64,000 bases of DNA from Symsagittifera roscoffensis (lineage: Eukaryota > Xenacoelomorpha > Acoela > Convolutidae). Both the position numbers and the translations under genes were made by a program. This document shows, in pieces, positions 34,601 through 43,069 of this stretch. Under the pieces are notes generated by a model. That model was not told the origin of the DNA and made no database searches. It was given only the letters and a program-made list of their open reading frames with translations. How positions within the stretch are numbered: the first letter of the stretch is position 1; each line of letters starts with the position of its first letter. Location of the stretch: the NCBI RefSeq assembly GCF_963678635.1, contig NC_087062.1, forward strand, positions 5,012,193 to 5,076,192. The letters are read 5' to 3'.

Positions 34601-37310
34601 ACCGTTTGGTGAAATAAAAAAAACTGGGTTATAATCCTCATTTAATTTCATCCAAACAAACAATGCACAGAAATAGATATTTTCCGCCGGTCCAGGTATA
34701 AGTAATCCAACCGTTTTCTATTTGAGCTAGCGCCACAAAATTAGTTTGATGAACAAATTTGAAAAAGAGTAGCCGGTTATTTTGCAAGTGTATCACAAAA
34801 AGCTCCAACAACGTTCATCTTTGCAAGAAAAAATGATAACAGAAATGATACAGAGAAGGAATTGTTCAATCAAAAAAAAAACAATGCTTAAACAAACAAC
34901 TCAAGATAAACTGTGTTTTTTTATAGCAGAGCTAGTAAATTTTTCTTTTCGAATCACACTGATTCCAAAATATCGAAAACGAAATTGATCACTGAAAGCA
35001 ATTTATTGATGAAAATTGTTGCTAAATTATTGCCAAAAATGGCTTATAGGTTCAAAAAAACTAAAAAATTGCTCGTACCAGGACAGTTCCCTGAAAGTTC
35101 CAACTGCCCTTTAACTGGTCTCAAATAGTTTTTGATATATGAAACATTCAAAAACTCTGAAATATAGACTGATACTATCAAAATTTATGAAATGAAACTG
35201 GAGTCGTAAGTTGTATAATTCGGGGCTAAATTGTTCAGGGGGAAGGGTTTCCTGACCTCCGTGATTGAAAATAGGCTACACTAACACGGTCAGCACCTCT
35301 AAGTATTAAAAAAAGAAATATATTTTACCATCTATGTTTTGCGATAGGTTGTAGGCTGTAGGCTATCAAACTATAAAAAATGAATCTTACCATACGAAAT
35401 TTATCTTCTCAAACCTTGTATCATAATACATTGCGGAACCTACAACCTACTTTTATACCTGGAAAATTTTATTCCCTATCTCAATACACAAGGCGTTGGC
35501 CGGATTACTATTGCCTATCGTGATACATAGAAGCCAGGACCCCCGCTTCCCAAAGATTCTGCCTCGACATATACATCTGTCGTGCATGGAATTTTAATGA
35601 GACCAATTAGCTTGTCTCAATTCAGTTTGGAATGATCTTGTAGTGCGGGATAATTAGCAAAGCTTAAATGATACTCATTACTCTTTCAGGATCAAATTGT
35701 AAAACGAGCAGTTTAGATAGACACGCGTTAAGTGAATAAAGCGGTGTGGGCACCAGATGGGACTTATGAACAACTAGGGATCAACTCCCCGTCGGAGCAA
35801 ACATATTTTTTCGGAAATTAGTCCGAAAAAAAAGAAACTACTCAAACAATAATTGAAATTGAAAGAATGTATCTAATTGGTAAGTTTTAGCGCATGTGAA
35901 GACTGTGCCTACACAATCTTCGGAAAGACGGAAGAGGGAAATTTATTTTGAGCTAAGCTAGTGAAATTTAAACCAAATATTTCTTCTTTTAATTTTTTGT
36001 CTTCGAATATTTTTTCAAGTTAGTTATCTGTAATTTATTTTTACTTGCCACAAACTGTGTTTTTTGTGCTATTTTGAAATTATAACTATAAAATTCAAGG
36101 TGTAGTTAAATTAACGCTCTCTTCCCAGAAACCTATTTCAAATGGACCATAATTATGATTATAATGATTTTTAAGATGAATATTATTATGGTTATTATAA
36201 TTATTATGATTATTATGATTATGATTTTGATTATGATTATGATTATTATTGTTCCGATTTTTGCAGAAAACGGAATATTTATGCTCGGTGTGATTTTTTG
36301 ATTCAGTCAATTTTTGCCGAACCATGTAATAGTTTTCAACAAATTTTTTATACCCCATTGAAGATACCGACTTCTTGAAATAAAATTCAAAAAGACATTT
36401 AACCTCCAATTATTTTTTTAAGTTCTGGGGGTTTGAAATTTGCCCAATTGGCCATTTTTTGGACTAAATTATGCGCACTTTGAAGAGTTTATTCATAATG
36501 CTGAGAGCGTAACGCGAATTATTTATGCGTGGCAAACTATTTTACACATTGATATTGTCCAAAATGTTTAGGTTTTTAATATTTTTTTCCCCAAAAACTA
36601 TTCGATATGAATTAAGCGACAGTCGGAACATTCAGGGCTTTGCCCTGATATACAAGCAGTCTTGTTATTATTATGATTATTATTATGATCCTTATTATGA
36701 TTATTATATATATATAATTAAATCATTTCAAAAAAAGTCTTACGAAAAATGAAGAAATTATTCCGCTTTAAAAATTGAACACCTATTAAAAGAAGCAAAA
36801 AAAACTTCTGTAATTGCTTGCCAAACCAATCAAAAGGAATAGCGACACCACTGTATTGGCATTCTAATTTTTTGCACGTAAAATGTTTATTACAGCAAAT
36901 TAACATACCTATCTGCCAATTTACGTTGCAAGTCTCAAACAAACCTCAATGAAACTATACTACAAATGAAACGAAGCTGAATTATCCCAGAAATGGCTGA
37001 TTTGCGGCAAACTAAAACACTTACTCGTTTTTGGTACACTTGTACTTTTGCACTTTTGAATCCACCCCCCCCCCCCCCCCCGTTAATATTACACCTCCCC
37101 CCCCCCCCATTAGAACTCCACCCCCGTTAATATTCCAATGCCACCGCACTTACCGACTAGTTTCTCGGTGTCCAGCACCCACATGTATAGTTCTCCCAAG
37201 TACCCGTCCGAGTGGACATCACCACTAGCCATACTGTGACCTGTGGGGACCATAGTCATGGCCATCATGAACACCGCCAAGGTCCATACTTTGACATTCT
37301 TGCCAGCCAT
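4536..37310 (-). CDS. RYK: RYK/Derailed receptor tyrosine-kinase-like pseudokinase (12 coding exons, whole gene span)
   Basis: A Wnt-binding receptor of the RYK (Derailed) family. Joined exons are 37310-37154, 27321-27043, 18812-18651, 11856-11718, 8941-8664, 8409-8131, 7856-7752, 6982-6771, 6354-6242, 5838-5679, 5277-5141 and 4647-4536, totalling 2,133 nt (710 aa plus stop). All junctions are GT-AG and all phases agree. Domain order: signal peptide 1-26; WIF domain about 30-196 with the cysteine pair Cys153 and Cys195; basic NRRKK; transmembrane helix about 214-237; juxtamembrane 238-425; kinase-like domain about 427-705 (EGTFGR, Lys463, VAD at 566-568, DSA at 586-588, NRPVKW); C-terminus GAYI. 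Human RYK is about 600 residues, so this one is longer, mainly in the juxtamembrane part. RYK proteins bind Wnt through WIF and signal in axon guidance and cell polarity; orthology here is inferred from exon-by-exon motif match. Confidence 0.93.
4648..5140 (-). other. RYK intron 11
   Basis: AT-rich intron. Contains a 15-bp duplication (TTTCTGATTTATTAA, about 4,915-4,944) and one copy of a ~79-bp direct repeat (4,933-5,011) whose partner is in intron 9. Confidence 0.7.
4933..5011 (+). repeat. 79-bp direct repeat, copy 1
   Basis: Begins TTATTAATGCTGTCTAATTT and matches 5,921-5,999 at most positions. The two copies flank exons 10 and 11. Confidence 0.8.
5141..5277 (-). CDS. RYK: RYK coding exon 11: C-lobe
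   Basis: Encodes WSFGVVVWELLTFAQQPYLD, then PFEMLNFLRSGERLLQPLNCPDEL, the helix F/G region of tyrosine kinases in its RYK form. Acceptor GTGTAG, donor CT|GTGAGT. Confidence 0.94.
5278..5678 (-). other. RYK intron 10
   Basis: 401 bp, AT-rich near the acceptor. Nothing else recognised. Confidence 0.6.
5679..5838 (-). CDS. RYK: RYK coding exon 10: activation segment
   Basis: Encodes VKITDSALARDVFPSDYHCL and NRPVKWLSPEALL, nearly identical in layout to the RYK activation segment. DFG is Asp586-Ser-Ala (vertebrate RYK has Asp-Asn-Ala). Acceptor TTCCAG; donor GTG|GTAGGT, phase 0. Confidence 0.94.
5839..6241 (-). other. RYK intron 9
   Basis: 403 bp. Holds the second copy (5,921-5,999) of the direct repeat also seen in intron 11. 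No other feature. Confidence 0.6.
5921..5999 (+). repeat. 79-bp direct repeat, copy 2
   Basis: Near-identical to 4,933-5,011, same orientation. Confidence 0.8.
6242..6354 (-). CDS. RYK: RYK coding exon 9: catalytic-loop region (HRD replaced by VAD)
   Basis: Encodes PLTTKEVLGMAVHIG and the catalytic loop as VVADLATRNCV. The usual HRDLAARN of active kinases, HKDLAARN in vertebrate RYK, is Val566-Ala567-Asp568 here, so His and Arg are both lost while the Asp and the RN pair remain. Acceptor CTCTAG, donor GT|GTAAGT, phase 2. Confidence 0.93.
6355..6770 (-). other. RYK intron 8
   Basis: 416 bp, nothing recognised. Confidence 0.6.
6771..6982 (-). CDS. RYK: RYK coding exon 8: helix C and hinge of the kinase-like domain
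   Basis: Encodes QIDMMLREG (helix C region) and PMLLYPYSENGNLKLFLKQL, the RYK hinge and helix D signature. The acceptor is TTTTCTTCAG at 6,983-6,992; a second AG further in would bring a stop into frame, so this one is chosen. Ends in phase 0 (Gln) at GTAAGT. Confidence 0.92.
6983..7751 (-). other. RYK intron 7
   Basis: Most of the intron is a family D repeat at 7,118-7,510. Confidence 0.6.
7118..7510 (+). repeat. Family D dispersed repeat (hAT-MITE-like end)
   Basis: Begins CAGTCAGGGGCGGGTCTAGG, followed by a G-rich block and GGATTTTC; the start resembles the CAGGGGCGGATCTAGG termini common in hAT-type MITEs. A minus-strand relative at 23,150-23,460 aligns over almost the whole length. Further relatives are at 11,925-12,190 (-), 25,030-25,210 (-) and 60,118-60,200 (+). 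Confidence 0.6.
7752..7856 (-). CDS. RYK: RYK coding exon 7: glycine loop and beta-3 lysine
   Basis: Encodes GTFGRLCRGF (RYK-type loop, Gln-Glu-Gly-Thr-Phe-Gly-Arg across the junction) and VYMKTVA, where Lys463 is the counterpart of the ATP-contacting lysine. A 16-residue polar insertion rich in Pro and Asp separates them. Donor GCAG|GTCAGA. Confidence 0.92.
8131..8409 (-). CDS. RYK: RYK coding exon 6: juxtamembrane part 2 and start of the kinase-like domain
   Basis: Ser/Gln/Pro-rich at first (QLHPQHSRSAGSPAATPTD), then the conserved lead into the kinase fold, AKELVTIHEILQEG, whose last Gly begins the glycine loop. Acceptor TTCTGTAG, donor G|GTAAGA, phase 1 to 1. Confidence 0.92.
8664..8941 (-). 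CDS. RYK: RYK coding exon 5: juxtamembrane part 1
   Basis: Continues KNQFYSELPFSDPN, then a Gly/Pro/Ser-rich low-complexity stretch ending SDASAMSNSR. No domain is seen. Acceptor TTTCAG; donor A|GTAAGT; phases 2 to 1. It encodes about 93 residues that have little counterpart in the shorter vertebrate juxtamembrane region. Confidence 0.88.
8942..11717 (-). other. RYK intron 4
   Basis: 2.8 kb. Contains a diverged family A copy at 9,930-10,450. The rest (8,942-9,929 and 10,451-11,717) is AT-rich with no recognisable gene or RNA; a C run lies at 11,688-11,698 beside the donor of exon 4. Confidence 0.6.
9930..10450 (+). repeat. Family A element, diverged full-length copy
   Basis: Left end GTTCCGACTTTCGAAGAAAG with its hairpin. 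Right end GCAGTCGGTACAATCGAGGC, TTCGCCT hairpin remnant, then GCGAGCAGTCTT. Older than the copies at 28.5-29.8 kb, judging by its mismatches. Confidence 0.7.
11718..11856 (-). CDS. RYK: RYK coding exon 4: transmembrane helix
   Basis: Encodes an acidic/Ser-rich stalk (PLEPSSSSS) and a ~24-residue hydrophobic segment (IFFVSVGISLGVIFIICGVV), then YHFTTFKPQQR at the cytoplasmic side. The position between WIF and kinase matches the single-pass RYK helix. Donor AG|GTCAGT, phase 2. Confidence 0.93.
11925..12190 (-). repeat. Family D relative
   Basis: Shares with 23,150-23,460 the order GGCGCC/GCCTTTGGCG, TTTTGAGGG, a block of AAAAATGC words and AATAGGGTC...AGAGCTC. It abuts the minisatellite. Confidence 0.5.
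12261..12858 (+). repeat. 17-bp minisatellite, about 35 units
   Basis: Tandem units of CTGTTACGAATTGTCGC with variants (CGA/CGC before CTG, GAAGTG for GAATTG, GTAACG for GTTACG). Because 17 is not a multiple of three, long repetitive open frames appear in all forward frames; they are by-products. Variant blocks recur at 340 bp (20 units: 12,421 and 12,761) and at 238 bp (14 units: 12,338 and 12,576), showing expansion of multi-unit blocks. Confidence 0.97.
16344..16830 (-). repeat. Family A element, diverged minus-strand copy
   Basis: Read on the minus strand, it starts near 16,830 with a weak left end (AATCGAAGTGGTTTTT) and ends at 16,344 with GCAGTAGGAACATTTAGGGT, hairpin remnant and CAGCCTTG. 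Confidence 0.6.
17350..18222 (-). repeat. Family A element with duplicated left end and nested repeat B
   Basis: The body (17,350-17,628) contains the CGCGCGTTAATTGTC and GATCACAGGTGAAA blocks of the family. It is interrupted by repeat B (17,629-17,947). Two successive left ends follow, 17,948-18,062 and 18,063-18,222; only the outer one keeps AGTCGGAAC. Confidence 0.7.
17629..17947 (+). repeat. Repeat B, copy 1 (nested in family A)
   Basis: A ~318-bp element from ATATAGACATAGAATACG to AAGTAAATAATAG. It splits a family A copy, so it inserted later. Its partner at 18,867-19,184 is about 95% identical by eye. No open frame and no clear terminal inverted repeat. Confidence 0.85.
18651..18812 (-). 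CDS. RYK: RYK coding exon 3: end of WIF domain
   Basis: 54 codons, phase 1 to 1. Carries VDIVATCDPN and VVVNRRKKCFL. The two cysteines (residues 153 and 195) correspond to the conserved WIF disulphide pair, and NRRKK to the basic stretch before the membrane in RYK. One sequon (NTT). Acceptor TTTTCAG, donor G|GTACGT. Confidence 0.92.
18867..19184 (+). repeat. Repeat B, copy 2
   Basis: Same limits and orientation as copy 1, but inserted in unique intron sequence 55 bp upstream (minus sense) of RYK exon 3. It is followed after 30 bp by a long C run and the 704-bp array. Confidence 0.85.
19215..21345 (+). repeat. Tandem array, three units of about 704 bp
   Basis: Unit starts, marked by C-run plus AATCTGTAA, are at 19,237, 19,940 and 20,646 (spacing 703 and 706). 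Each unit contains the same landmarks, such as GTACCCCTGATATACTTGC and GGGTCAAAGGAGCGTTCATT. The C run before the units falls from about 22 to 6 bases. Short open frames of 68-79 codons repeat with the unit and show no sign of coding constraint. Confidence 0.95.
23150..23460 (-). repeat. Family D dispersed repeat, minus-strand copy
   Basis: Its reverse complement begins CAGTGGCGCGGATCTAAGAT and aligns to 7,118-7,510. Similarity to 25,030-25,210 continues past this end (to about 23,570), so the element boundary is uncertain. Confidence 0.6.
25352..25520 (+). repeat. Repeat E, copy 1
   Basis: Bounded by GGGAGATTGTTAAGTAGAT on the left and ATTGTTAGGTAGATCC on the right, with CCAATCAGAATGCAGCAAAA inside. 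A second copy lies inside the MITE at 63,405-63,541. The ends are direct rather than inverted repeats. Confidence 0.55.
25697..25860 (-). repeat. Family A right-end fragment
   Basis: Minus-strand GGGCAGTCGGAACACTCAGG, CCTGA-type hairpin remnant and CGAGCAGTCTTG. The body fades out to the right. Confidence 0.6.
27043..27321 (-). CDS. RYK: RYK coding exon 2: central WIF domain
   Basis: 93 codons, phase 1 in and 1 out. Contains SHVFDVDNDVNSSRFLLSSQ and ITIKGNLGVKGF, matching the WIF strands of RYK (hydrophobic strands and the ISVQG-like segment). N-glycosylation sequons NSS, NIS and NKT are visible. Acceptor TCTTAG; donor A|GTTAGT is weaker than the other donors but is the only choice that keeps phase with exon 3. 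Confidence 0.88.
28540..29084 (+). repeat. Family A element, intact copy (545 bp)
   Basis: Left end GTTCCGACTTTCGATACGAA forms a hairpin (TTCCG-ACTTTCG, ATA loop, CGAAAGT, CGGAA). The right end has AGTCGGAAC, the inverse of the left GTTCCGACT, then a 7-bp stem TCAGGGC-TTC-GCCCTGA and GAGCAGTCTTG. No open frame. Subterminal inverted repeats plus a hairpin near the 3' end are the layout of non-autonomous Helentrons (DINE/HINE); the class is inferred. Confidence 0.8.
29214..29768 (+). repeat. Family A element, second copy with duplicated left hairpin
   Basis: Direct-orientation neighbour of the copy ending at 29,084. The left hairpin occurs twice in a row (29,214-29,240 and from 29,241). The body is about 90% identical by eye to the first copy; the right end at 29,768 has the same GGGCTTCGCCC stem. 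Confidence 0.8.
34390..34790 (+). repeat. Two-copy dispersed repeat F, copy 1
   Basis: Clearly related to 58,370-58,800, e.g. GGGTTATAATCCTCATTTAA and ATCCAAACAAACAATGCA in the same order. No coding content. Confidence 0.75.
35066..35112 (-). repeat. Family A right-end fragment
   Basis: Minus strand: GGGCAGTTGGAACTTTCAGG, a changed stem and GTACGAGCAA. Only the right end is recognisable. Confidence 0.5.
36140..36250 (+). repeat. Microsatellite of TTATGA/TTATT words
   Basis: Imperfect ATTATGATTATT repeat. It resumes at 36,665-36,715 after the family A element, so the element sits inside it. Confidence 0.85.
36251..36664 (+). repeat. Family A element inside a microsatellite (414 bp)
   Basis: Left end GTTCCGATTTTTGCAGAAAA; right end AGTCGGAACATTCAGGGCTT, stem, CAAGCAGTCTTG. 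Both flanks are the TTATTATT microsatellite, so a target duplication cannot be told apart from the repeat. Confidence 0.8.
37154..37310 (-). CDS. RYK: RYK coding exon 1: start, signal peptide, WIF start
   Basis: Begins MAGKNVKVWTLAVFMMAM, a basic n-region and hydrophobic core, with likely cleavage after about residue 26. It then enters the WIF domain (ELYMWVLDTEKLV). The ATG sits in a good context (CCACGATGG). The donor G|GTAAGT leaves phase 1. A TAG acceptor-like site lies 7 nt upstream of the ATG (exon edge 37,317), so the 5' UTR is either spliced or trans-spliced. Confidence 0.88.
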
Positions 37311-37317
37311 CGTGGCA
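37311..37317 (-). other. Probable 3' splice acceptor just upstream of the RYK ATG
   Basis: The minus strand reads TTAATTAATTAATAG then TGCCACG and the ATG. The AG fits either an intron in the 5' UTR or an outron for spliced-leader addition. Confidence 0.45.
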
Positions 37318-40300
37318 CTATTAATTAATTAATCGTAACAAAGGAAATAACGATGATAAATAAATAAATTAACAAATTAAGAAATCGAAACAACTAATAT
37401 AAAACTTGAATTTTTTCAAAATTTTTCAAAATTAATTTCAGATTGCTTTTTCAGCCAATTTGGAAATATATCTTGGAAAGTGCTTCTAAATAACACAGTA
37501 AATAAATCTTCAATGGGTTGGTAATTATTGATTCCGTTTTTTTTCTTCAAAGGAAATCAGGAACAGATTTTTGCTTTATTGGTATTCTTTTCGTCATTAA
37601 GCAGAACTGCAAGCAAGCTTTGGCGGTACTGAAGTACTAACTAGTCGATACTAAACCGGGGAGTTTACTAACAAACAATAAAATAGAGGATGAAGATAAG
37701 ATAGTGGATGTGGCAAAAGCACCGCTTTTATCACCTTTCACAGAAGAGTGAGGGGGGGGGGGGGTGATTGTGAATTGTGATTGGGTTGAAAAGCGGTAAA
37801 TACTAGAAGCTTGGTCTCGAACAAGGGCGATTAATTTTAGGGTTTCTGGTCTATTTAATGTCTGCAGTGCTGTATTGGTTGGACAGAATAGGTGCAAGTA
37901 TTGTAGGCATTGTCTGGGCCATAAAAGATCGAAGGTAAAATTGGAGTATAATTTCAGAAATGGGGTCCAAATCCTAAAGAATGTGTCGAGAAGTTTGTTT
38001 GGAGAGCGATAAGGCAGTTTAATCGTTCTGTTTAAGCAACAATAAACACCTAAACAGAATAAGCAGACTAACTAAACAGAACTAGAACATTCGAGAGCCC
38101 CTAACCTCTCAGAACTCAAAACCTGCGTCAAATTAAATATGATTGCCAATTCCTTGCGAGATGTATTACCAAAAATAAGAAGTTAGCAGAAGTTTTATAT
38201 TTTAATCAGAAGAAATAATTTGGTTAATTTTCAATAATAAATCAATCAAAAGTGAATTTAAGATCAGAAATTGGAAAATTTCGACGAACTGAAGGTTTCA
38301 GTCAACAAATGAACGATAACCGATCTATAAATTTCGGAATTGGTTTGATTTGTAGCAATAGTCTTCAATCGAAAATGAAAGTTATGAAGTAATTTATTCT
38401 AAGGTGCCAAAAGATCTGAAGGTTATAAATACCCAGAATAAATATCCCAAAAGTATTATAATCGAGGGTTGAATGGAGTCGAATATCACAAAAATAACGT
38501 CTAGTGATAGATAGAAATGAATTTGAATTGAATTGATTTGCTTTTTAAATCACATCTTAATTGAAACGGAAAAACTATCACAAAATAATTGACGTTGAAG
38601 TTTCCAAAAGGAATCAAAAACCAAAAACGAAAATATATTTTTTTCAAAAATGTGCTACTCCAAATATTTTTCAAATACAGGTGCCAAGTTGTATAATAAT
38701 TAACTGGGCGGTGATTTGCTCTGTGCGTGTTAAGTTTTAACTTGATTTAAAAGTGACGGTTAGTTGCGATTTATAATATCATATAACAAACGCACGCTGT
38801 TATATCGCGTTTATCACTTTTTTATGGCTGTGTTAATCACAATCACTATAAAATTCAAACTTGTTTGAGACTGGTTTTATTATGTAAAGTACTTCGGCAA
38901 CGTTTCGAAGAACGCACAAGTTGGTTCGACTGCAAATCTAAGTTGTTTTTATATAGGTCTCTATCTTAACAACCAGACCTCGAGTTTAAAAAAGCAGAAA
39001 TTAGTTTAGCGAGAGGCAACCGCCTGCATATATTAAAATCCATTCAACTTTCGGCTCAATCAAGCAGAAAAAATTGTGAAAATTTATTGGGCAAAAATTT
39101 TAAAAAGCCGAATTTTCTCGACGACAAAAATTGAATCCTTCTATATCACCCGCCTCTTTTGACAAGATACTTTCAAAATATTTTCTGACATTTAGTGTTC
39201 ATTTTTTATTTTGATATTTTGAGCTGCTCAAAAGAACCCAAAATATTTTAATTTGGGAAAGTTTGCGATGAAGCTAATTCTGTTTTTTTATTTATTTACC
39301 ATTTTTTAGATTTGCGGAGCAAAGCAAGTTCGGCCTTCTGGTCGCTCGTATTACCGAATGCTTTTATTGCACATTGATTTCTTCGCTTACCAAGCTAATA
39401 ACAATATTGTATATAAAAACAAAACCACAAAATAATGGTACTTTTCCGCTATATCCGCCTCTCGCTTCCAGCCAAACACCACAGAGTCGTTTCGCTGGTT
39501 GGCGTCTGTAATTTGTTAGGGCGCGAAAGTGTTTTGCATAAGATATTGATTTTCCTGCTGTTTTCCAGCTAATTTTGGGCTAGCCGTAACCCAGTTGGCA
39601 TTCCAAAATGCCATTCCTTCCCTCCAGAAATTGGGATCTGGAAGTATCAATATCACGAGCACGACCCAGTTTTGTACAAAAGTTAGAGGGAAAACTTCAC
39701 GGTCGAAACAGTTTGAGAGGAAACGGGAAATTGCGTGCAGCGCTATAAAAGCGGAATACCCAAGTTTACCAACAACAACCCGGCCTTGTTTTCTCCCAGA
39801 AGATTAGAGGGCTCGTGCTTTGTTTCCTTAATAGGCTAGAACAAAACTTATAGCAGTGATAGATCTAGAAGTTTTGTGTGCAGACCAAAATTTTCAAAAT
39901 TTGCGAGTTTTCATTTTCGAGAATTTGTCAAAAATAAAAAAAAATTCATGATGCTAGTAGTTTAATTGTTATCAAGAAAAATTAGAACGCAACAGTAAAC
40001 GGTATCTGGACTTCGAGGCTTGTTGACCTGAACAATCTAAAAGAAGCAGTTGTTTAAGTCAGCATGAAGCTTCTATCCGAAAAACCTAATTCGGTTTCCC
40101 TGAGTTTCTGTCTGACTCTAGATATTTGGGGTTAAATTAAGGCTAGCCAAATAAGGTATTGATTTTTATTATTTGTATAATATAGTTTTGTTTTCCTCAA
40201 TTTACTAACGAAGAAACGTGAAAACTGATTCATACTTAGTGGTTTAATTGGTAAAAATTTGTTTTCTTTTGTTTTTTCACGTTTTTGGGTTAAATATCAA

Positions 40301-41493
40301 GAAACCAAGCTGAACAGCTTTTTTGTCAAGGGCATTTATATTCATCAGTAATTCGGTTCATACTTTTTTGGATTTCCCGCTATTAGATGAAAGAGTTTTG
40401 CGGCGCGCTGTGGATGTATATGAATGAAAAGTTTTATTTTTATCTGCAAGCAATCCAGATATGAATCAAATCAAGCAGAATTTGAGTCACCTATTTTTGA
40501 TTGGTTCTTTCATCTTAACTGAAGCAGTTGAACTCACAAATTGAAATTGCGTTTTTTGCTTAAAATGAAAAAAACTGACAAATTTTGTTGTATAAATTAA
40601 TTTGAAAAATTTTAAAGAAGTTAATTTAAAAAAACTCGCTCAAAAAGTTACTTCAGTACTTGAGCGTGTTTCTGATATATGCTTCAGATTTATGGCTCTG
40701 TCAACAACAATTAATTTTTGCTGAAGACTCTCGATTTTAAAAAGCTACAGAAATCAACACTAAATCGAGTTGAATTTCAGACCACTTAAAAATTTACTCG
40801 CGAACAAACTGGCTATTCAATTCAATTCAAAACTCACTCAAAGGTCCACTGAATTGAAATTGCTAATTATCTTGCCGACAGGTGAACACTTCGAGTAAAC
40901 AATCTGAAAAATAATATAAAACAATTCACATTACAAGTTTTAAATTAATGTAATCCATTCATAAAAGTGTGATGATTCTGCAAGCAAATTAATTTAAAAA
41001 TAAATTTTTTTGAGGGTTTCAAGTACTTTGAAATATGGAAACTTGAAATTTTTGAATCTGCAATTTTAAATTAACTCTGAACATTTTTTCGAATTTTTTC
41101 TAAGATAGGAAATTAAATAATATTTGGATAAAAATGAAAATATTGGATTAATGATTTCTATTGAAATTGAGAAAGCTCTTGCTGAAAAAATGCACCACTA
41201 AAAAGACTGAGAGACGGATAGTAATAATAATAATCACAAGTATGCGAACATGAAAAGAAAGGAGGCTAGTATAACACTGACTTAGATCCACCTTTGCGTA
41301 ATTTCCATTCCATAAAATATACAATAAATTCAGAGTCAAAAATTGCGGACTTTGTTCTTAATTCCCATAGGCTGGAATATGTCTATAACCAGTCTGGTGC
41401 AAAACAAGAACATAAGATATTATATTAAAATATGAGCGGCTAAAATATTCCGGCTATACATTTATAAATGAATAAATCTGCAGCAGTACTTAC

Positions 41494-41516
41494 CACAGAT
41501 AGCAACTAACGAGTTC
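41494..41516 (-). other. Candidate non-coding exon upstream of RYK
   Basis: Minus strand: TTATTTCAG, 23 nt, then G|GTAAGTACTG, a near-consensus donor. It could be a 5' UTR exon spliced to 37,317. If the AG at 41,517 is not used, the exon would be longer on its 5' side. No other support. Confidence 0.3.
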
Positions 41517-43069
41517 CTGAAATAATCTCCTCGACCCCAAGAGGTATATGTCTCTGCTGACTCAGACCCCCCGGAGCCAAAAATCGACCAGACGTTGTTA
41601 AGGAAATTTTATTATTTAAGACAATGAAGCAAGTTTTGATTACTATAGCAATTATCATGATTATTATAGAGTAGCCACCCGGGTGACTTACATACAAAAA
41701 ATGCCTATCATACAATTCATACAATTTTTGTTTCATGTGGGAATTTTGGCACCAAAAAATTTTTTTTGAACACCAAAAAGCTTGTCATATAATTTTCTTA
41801 TAAGGAAATTATATGATATGCGTTTTTTCTAAATAAAAAAACTGAGGTAAAAAAGTTTTTGATAGCAAACTCGCTTCTGTGCTCAAGTAAACACTTGAGT
41901 GTTTTTTGTTAATATCATTGTATGATAGCTACTAGTCTTTTGTTTTTATTTATTAAGATAAAACTATGCCTTTAGAAAATAGTCAACTTTTTCAACCACT
42001 GAGTTTTTCTACGTAGAAACTTTTTAGCCATATCCAAAGGTTTTTCTCTATATTTCTGTGTGAAAGCTTTACAATGATTTATACGGTGAATATCACCAAA
42101 TGCAGTTTATTTGCGTGGTAACCGCAAGTTACACTCTGGGTTTTCCTTTCTTAGAAAATAATTGGCTAACGCGTTTTTGGACGTGATTTTTTTTGTATTT
42201 TCAGTTCTGGAAAAAAATGCTTGTCATGCAATTTTAAAGAGTATAAAAAGTGCTTATCATAAAGTTTCTTAGTTTAAAAAAATTATATGCTACTTACATA
42301 CTTTTTTGTAGTGAAAAGTATGACAAAAAACTTGTTGTTTGAATTCAGATTTCAAAATGCGTAAAGTAAAATTTAATTTTATATACAAAATATTTTTTAT
42401 CGAATTTGTTTGAAATATGTGCCATTTTTTTGAATGGCAGTAGTGGATCGAAAGAAAGAGCAAAAAAAAGCAAAAGGAATATTATATGAACAGTTAAAAC
42501 AAAAATACAAGTTGTGATTGAGGGACTGAAAAGCTGTTAAATCTGCCTGGAAGTCACTCTAGAAAATATATATTCCGACCAGTCTCTCTCGATACAAAGT
42601 GCTCATTTTTTTGAAATATCTTTTTAACTTTTCAAATCTGACTGAAAGGAATTTAATTCGATAGAAGTCCCCATATTCGGCTAGAGTACTTAGGAGATTC
42701 TGATTTACTGTAGGAAAAACTAATCTAAACTCCTACGCTTTCCCACTGAAGCCGGTTGGTTGGTCGACACAAAAAGCAACCTTCAATTAAATTGATTAGA
42801 TCATTCACAGTTTTTTGCTCGCGTTATGCTTGCGCCAGTTGATTTGCAAAAAAAAGATAACTGTACATCCAATGAGCAAAAAGGCATTTTTTAAACTAAA
42901 GAGATGAAAAAAAAAACAAGTTGTCTTGTTTTTCTTTGAAAAACATGAAAAAACAATGAAGTTACCTACGTTTCTTCACTAAATACTTTAGAAACACAGA
43001 AGCTTGAATATAAACCCAATGAAGTTTTACCTACGAGTTATTTGGTCAACATGCTTAAATCGCCCATAA

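Larger units (their letters stand above)
27322..37153 (-). other. RYK intron 1
   Basis: 9.8 kb. Contains the best family A copies (28,540-29,084, 29,214-29,768 and 36,251-36,664), a (TTATGA/TTATT) microsatellite, part of a two-copy repeat (34,390-34,790) and many C or G runs (27,745, 29,935, 31,055, 33,770, 37,065). 30,000-34,380 shows no gene. Confidence 0.6.

Noticed and set aside
36095-36409. A minus-strand frame rich in Asn and His
   Set aside because: It is a translation of the TTATGA microsatellite and the family A left end.
39738-39830. CGCTATAAAAGCGG, a TATA-like word on the plus strand with a 70-codon frame around it
   Set aside because: No gene follows on the plus strand, the frame matches nothing, and the direction does not serve RYK.
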